Assembly: GCA_001464795.1 (NCBI GenBank)
Contig: LNEB01000012.1
Location: 1 to 64,000, forward strand
Source of the DNA: Bdellovibrionales bacterium Ga0074139
Lineage (GTDB): Bacteria > Bdellovibrionota > Bdellovibrionia > Bdellovibrionales > Bdellovibrionaceae
Direction: 5' to 3'
DNA: 64,000 nt
Notes under the pieces: model-generated
Told to the model about the DNA's origin: nothing
Seen by the model: the letters and a program-made list of their open reading frames with translations, nothing else
Databases searched by the model: none
Translations under genes and position numbers: made by a program
Shown: positions 61,146 to 64,000 of the stretch, piece by piece
Position numbering within the stretch: position 1 is the stretch's first letter
Layout of the letters: every line of letters begins with the position of its first letter

Positions 61146-63407
61146 ATGACAAGCTCTAAAATTATGTCCACGCTTCTGCTTTCAAGCCTGACCTTGAACC
61201 CCTTAATTGGTCTTGCTCAAGCACCGGTCAGTGCGAATTTGACAAAAGCTCAGCAGGAAAAATTTGCTAGAAGTGGCTTAGAAGATATCACCAACGAAAA
61301 TTTTCCTGAAACCATTGAAAGTTTTGATTTTCCAAATGCCGATATCGCTGACATCGTAAAAGCCATTAGTGAATTGACAGGGCGAAATTTTATTTTAGAT
61401 CCTGGCGTGCGTGGCAAAGTGACCATCATTGCACCTTCTAAAATCACTGTGGCTGAAGCTTACAAAATGTTTTTGTCTGCTTTAGCTATTCATAGCTACG
61501 CCATTGTTCCAAGCGATGGTTATTATAAAATTAAAGCCGCCCGTCAGGCTCAGCGAGACAGCATCGAAACTTTCTCTGGCAGTTATTATCCCAACAGTGA
61601 TCAGATGATTACAAAAATCATACACCTGAAATATATTTCAGCCGATGAGGTTTTAAAACAGTTTCGAAATATCACCACAAAAGATGGCGATATTAATGCC
61701 TACAATCCAACAAATTCCATCATTGTTTCTGACTATGGATCCAATGTGGACCGATTGGTGAAAATTATTAATCAGCTTGATGTGCCTGGATTTGAAGACC
61801 AAATTGAAGTGGTCCCCGTTCGCAATGCAAAAGCAAAAGACTTAGCGGATCTGATCGAAAAAATTGTTAACAAAGGTCAAACTCCCAATCGTACCGGTGC
61901 TGGTGGAATTTCCAGTGGCTTTCAAGGCAATGTCAATCGCTTCACAAGACCTGGGACGCCCTCAGCAGCCAGCACAAATCAACAAGGTGGCTCTTACTTC
62001 ATGGCTTTCCCTGATGAAAGAACCAATGCTTTGATAGTGGTTGGTAACAAAGCAGGAATCCAGCGAGTCAGACGCTTAGTCAATCAACTCGATATTGGCT
62101 TGAATGCTTCGGCTGCTGGCGGTGTTTATGTCTATTACGTGAAACACGGAGACGCGGAAAAAATTGCTCAAGTGATCAACGGTGTGGCTAAAGATGCCAA
62201 TCCCGCCAGTGGATCAAGACCTGGATCTCCCAATTCATTTATTCCCCCTGGATTTTTAAATTCAGCTCCCCCTGCAGATTCCACAAGCTCCGCACAAATT
62301 TTTGGTGGTGATGTGAAAGTCACGGCCGACAAAAGTTCCAATTCGTTGGTGGTGGTCGCAAGCAAACAGGATTATCAAAAGGTTTTGAATTTACTTTCCC
62401 GCATCGATATTGCTCAAGATCAGGTTTATGTGGAAGCTGTGATAACTGAGATGTCTGCTGATGATCGAAACGAATGGAAAGTGGGCTACTACCAGTATGA
62501 TGACAGTGGTTTTGGTAAAGGTGGTTTTAACACTTTCACTGGCGAGGAATTATTAAGCCTGACTTCTTTAACAGGTGGAAACGGTGTGATCATTCCTTTC
62601 GCAGGAAAAAAGACTGTGAACTTTCAACAGTTCAATGCTTCAACAGGAGCCACAACATCCACTGCCATTCAGGTTCCTAACATTTTGGGCTTTATTAATT
62701 TCTTAAAAGGCCAAGGAAAAGCCAATATTTTATCCACGCCAAGAATTATGGGTCTTAATAACCAAGAGGCCCAGATTAAAGTGACTCAACGAATTCCTGT
62801 TGGCCAACAAAACCAAACCACCACCGGTGGAAATGTGCAGCAGTCTTTGCAATTTGAAGATGCGGGTATAGATTTAAAAATTAAACCTTTTATTTCTCCA
62901 TCCAGTAATATCATCAGAATGGAAATCACTCAGTTGGTGTCTCAACCTGCAAGGGCTGCCAATGTGCCAGCGGCTTTAGCTTCACAAGCGACTATTATTG
63001 GAAAGCGTGAAATTAAAACCAACATCGTGATGCGAAGTGAAGACACAGCTGTTCTTGGAGGCTTAGCCCAGGATCAGGAAACTGAAAGTGAAACCAAAGT
63101 TCCTGTGTTAGGTGATATTCCTGTGATTGGTTGGTTATTTAAATCAAAAACAGTGAGTAAATCAAAAACCAATTTAATGGTGTTTTTAACTCCTAAAATT
63201 ATTCGTAACCCCAGTGATCATAACCAGGTGTTAACAAAAACTATGGATGAGAGAACAGAATTCATCAAAGACTTGGGTGGTTTGGATCCTTACGGTAAAA
63301 AGATGGATGAAATTCGTAAATACAAAGCCAACGCCAACGGCGATGTGGTAGCACCTGAAAAGCGTGAGCCCACTCCGGCCGAACTTGAAGACTCAAGTGT
63401 TGAGTAA
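61146..63407 (+). CDS. gspD: Type II secretion secretin GspD
   Basis: A 753-residue outer-membrane secretin with a signal peptide (cleavage near GLAQA). N0 begins at SFDFPNADIADIVKAISELT; N1-N3 repeats follow with IINQLDVPGFEDQIEVVPV and NALIVVGNKAGIQRVRRLV. The secretin core has VYVEAVITEMSADD, ILSTPRIMGLNNQEA and VPVLGDIPVIGWLFKSKT, ending LMVFLTPKIIR. It forms the gated pore through which folded proteins leave the cell. Many exported enzymes here could be its cargo. AGGGG lies 5 nt before the start. It overlaps the next gene by one base. Confidence 0.95.
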   Translation: MTSSKIMSTLLLSSLTLNPLIGLAQAPVSANLTKAQQEKFARSGLEDITNENFPETIESFDFPNADIADIVKAISELTGRNFILDPGVRGKVTIIAPSKITVAEAYKMFLSALAIHSYAIVPSDGYYKIKAARQAQRDSIETFSGSYYPNSDQMITKIIHLKYISADEVLKQFRNITTKDGDINAYNPTNSIIVSDYGSNVDRLVKIINQLDVPGFEDQIEVVPVRNAKAKDLADLIEKIVNKGQTPNRTGAGGISSGFQGNVNRFTRPGTPSAASTNQQGGSYFMAFPDERTNALIVVGNKAGIQRVRRLVNQLDIGLNASAAGGVYVYYVKHGDAEKIAQVINGVAKDANPASGSRPGSPNSFIPPGFLNSAPPADSTSSAQIFGGDVKVTADKSSNSLVVVASKQDYQKVLNLLSRIDIAQDQVYVEAVITEMSADDRNEWKVGYYQYDDSGFGKGGFNTFTGEELLSLTSLTGGNGVIIPFAGKKTVNFQQFNASTGATTSTAIQVPNILGFINFLKGQGKANILSTPRIMGLNNQEAQIKVTQRIPVGQQNQTTTGGNVQQSLQFEDAGIDLKIKPFISPSSNIIRMEITQLVSQPARAANVPAALASQATIIGKREIKTNIVMRSEDTAVLGGLAQDQETESETKVPVLGDIPVIGWLFKSKTVSKSKTNLMVFLTPKIIRNPSDHNQVLTKTMDERTEFIKDLGGLDPYGKKMDEIRKYKANANGDVVAPEKREPTPAELEDSSVE

Positions 63408-63631
63408 TGGATCCACTTGAAGGTAAAACTTTAAAAATGATTTTAGAAGAGTTGGTGGAAACCTACGGCTGGGAGTTCTTAGGCGGTAAGATTCGAATCA
63501 ACTGCTTTCTAGAAAATCCCAGCGTTCAATCCAGTCTTATTTTTTTAAGAAGAACTCCTTGGGCGCGCAGCAAAGTGGAAAGATTTTACCTTAGACATTT
63601 GAAGAAAAAAGCTAAGCCTTCAAAAACTTAA
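63407..63631 (+). CDS. VF530-family (DUF2132) small protein
   Basis: A 74-residue protein. LEGKTLKMILEELVETYGWE, INCFLENPSVQSSLIFLRRT and PWARSKVERFYL are the family blocks. VF530 proteins have a DNA-binding-like helical fold; the role is not established. Its ATG overlaps the last base of gspD, so it may be read through. Its 3' end overlaps the helicase gene tail-to-tail by 20 bp. Confidence 0.8.
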   Translation: MDPLEGKTLKMILEELVETYGWEFLGGKIRINCFLENPSVQSSLIFLRRTPWARSKVERFYLRHLKKKAKPSKT

Positions 63632-64000
63632 AGTCCTTCATCAAAGTTTTTTCTGTGGCATCCACCAAAAACTTTTTTATTTTTCGATAAGTTCTCTCGT
63701 CTGCAGGTGTGACAAAAGTGATGGCTTCTCCACTTCGACCTGCTCTTGCCGTGCGGCCGATCCGGTGTAAGAAATCTTCAAATTTGTAAGGCAGTTGATA
63801 ACTTATCACCGTCATCACATGATCCACATCAAGACCACGTGCCAGCAGATCCGTTGATACTAAAATGGAAAATCTTTTCTCTCGAAATTCCCGTATAATT
63901 CGGTTTCTGTGGCCGGCATTCATATCACCGTGGATAAAGTCATTTTTAAATTGATGATGGGTCAAAAACCTTGCGATTTCCACGCAGCTTTCTTGGCTGT
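63612..64000 (-). CDS. DEAD-box RNA helicase, C-terminal part (runs off the window)
   Basis: The frame is open past base 64000, so at least the N-terminal RecA domain is missing. Visible are motifs of the C-terminal RecA domain: FIHGDMNAGHRNRIIREF, ILVSTDLLARGLDV (motif V), VISYQLPYKFEDFLHRIGRT and ARAGRSGEAI (motif VI). RhlE-like enzymes have this set. A short acidic and basic tail follows. The true start lies outside; the apparent GTG start inside the window is not real. Confidence 0.9.
   Translation of the reverse strand, partial: SQESCVEIARFLTHHQFKNDFIHGDMNAGHRNRIIREFREKRFSILVSTDLLARGLDVDHVMTVISYQLPYKFEDFLHRIGRTARAGRSGEAITFVTPADERTYRKIKKFLVDATEKTLMKDFKFLKA

Overview
The window looks like a chromosomal segment of a predatory-type bacterium of the Bdellovibrionota, inferred from gene content and not from any database search. 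The pointers are an alternative complex III respiratory cluster beside System II cytochrome c assembly genes, a complete lower mevalonate pathway, the start of a type II secretion operon, and many secreted hydrolases and lipoproteins. Base composition looks moderately AT-rich. Genes are packed tightly, with many 4-base start/stop overlaps and several tail-to-tail overlaps.

Layout. 0-5.6 kb: a partial lipoprotein, an unknown secreted protein, a P-loop kinase, a GNAT acetyltransferase, a small outer-membrane barrel and a large secreted HExxH protein. 5.6-10.9 kb: a probable small integrated element. A 14-bp direct repeat matching the 3' end of tRNA-Pro(GGG) lies at both ends. Inside are a tyrosine recombinase, an excisionase-like HTH protein, a large imperfect hairpin, helically phased repeats, a trypsin-like protease gene broken by one in-frame amber codon, and a pair of overlapping secreted proteins (HExxH metalloprotease and TIKI/ChaN-like). 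10.9-17 kb: tRNA-Pro, a MerR regulator, ihfA, pheT, pheS, then rsmG and a SpoU methyltransferase. 17-20 kb: a lytic transglycosylase with SH3 repeats, an anchored unknown protein and an exported NTAQ1-like amidohydrolase. 20-25.6 kb: one leftward run rpmI-rplT-fni-mvaA-phosphomevalonate kinase-mvaD-mevalonate kinase.

25.7-29.3 kb: an L,D-transpeptidase and three unknown exported proteins. 29.4-37.6 kb: a dense lipid-enzyme neighbourhood comprising a 970-residue exported protein with a PlsC-like C-terminus, a patatin, an exported phospholipase D-like protein, a PhoD-like phosphatase, a membrane-anchored esterase and an Mpo1/DUF962 protein. 37.6-41.3 kb: thrS-infC followed by three related lipoproteins. 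infC most likely starts at an ATC codon. 41.5-52.4 kb: resB-ccsA-actA-B-C-D-E-F. 52.4-60.1 kb: an N-formylglutamate amidohydrolase, a cobalamin adenosyltransferase, a GNAT protein, a GT-C-type glycosyltransferase, secreted hydrolases, cysK and two unknown proteins. 60.1-64 kb: gspC-gspD with an unusual leader, a VF530-family protein and a truncated DEAD-box helicase.

Three themes link the genes. Translation genes that form one operon in many bacteria (thrS-infC-rpmI-rplT-pheST-ihfA) are present as three separate blocks, each coupled to other functions. Energy conservation is grouped at 42-52 kb, where cytochrome c assembly genes precede the heme-bearing complex. Envelope and prey- or lipid-directed exported enzymes make up much of the rest. 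No CRISPR array, rRNA operon or insertion sequence was seen.
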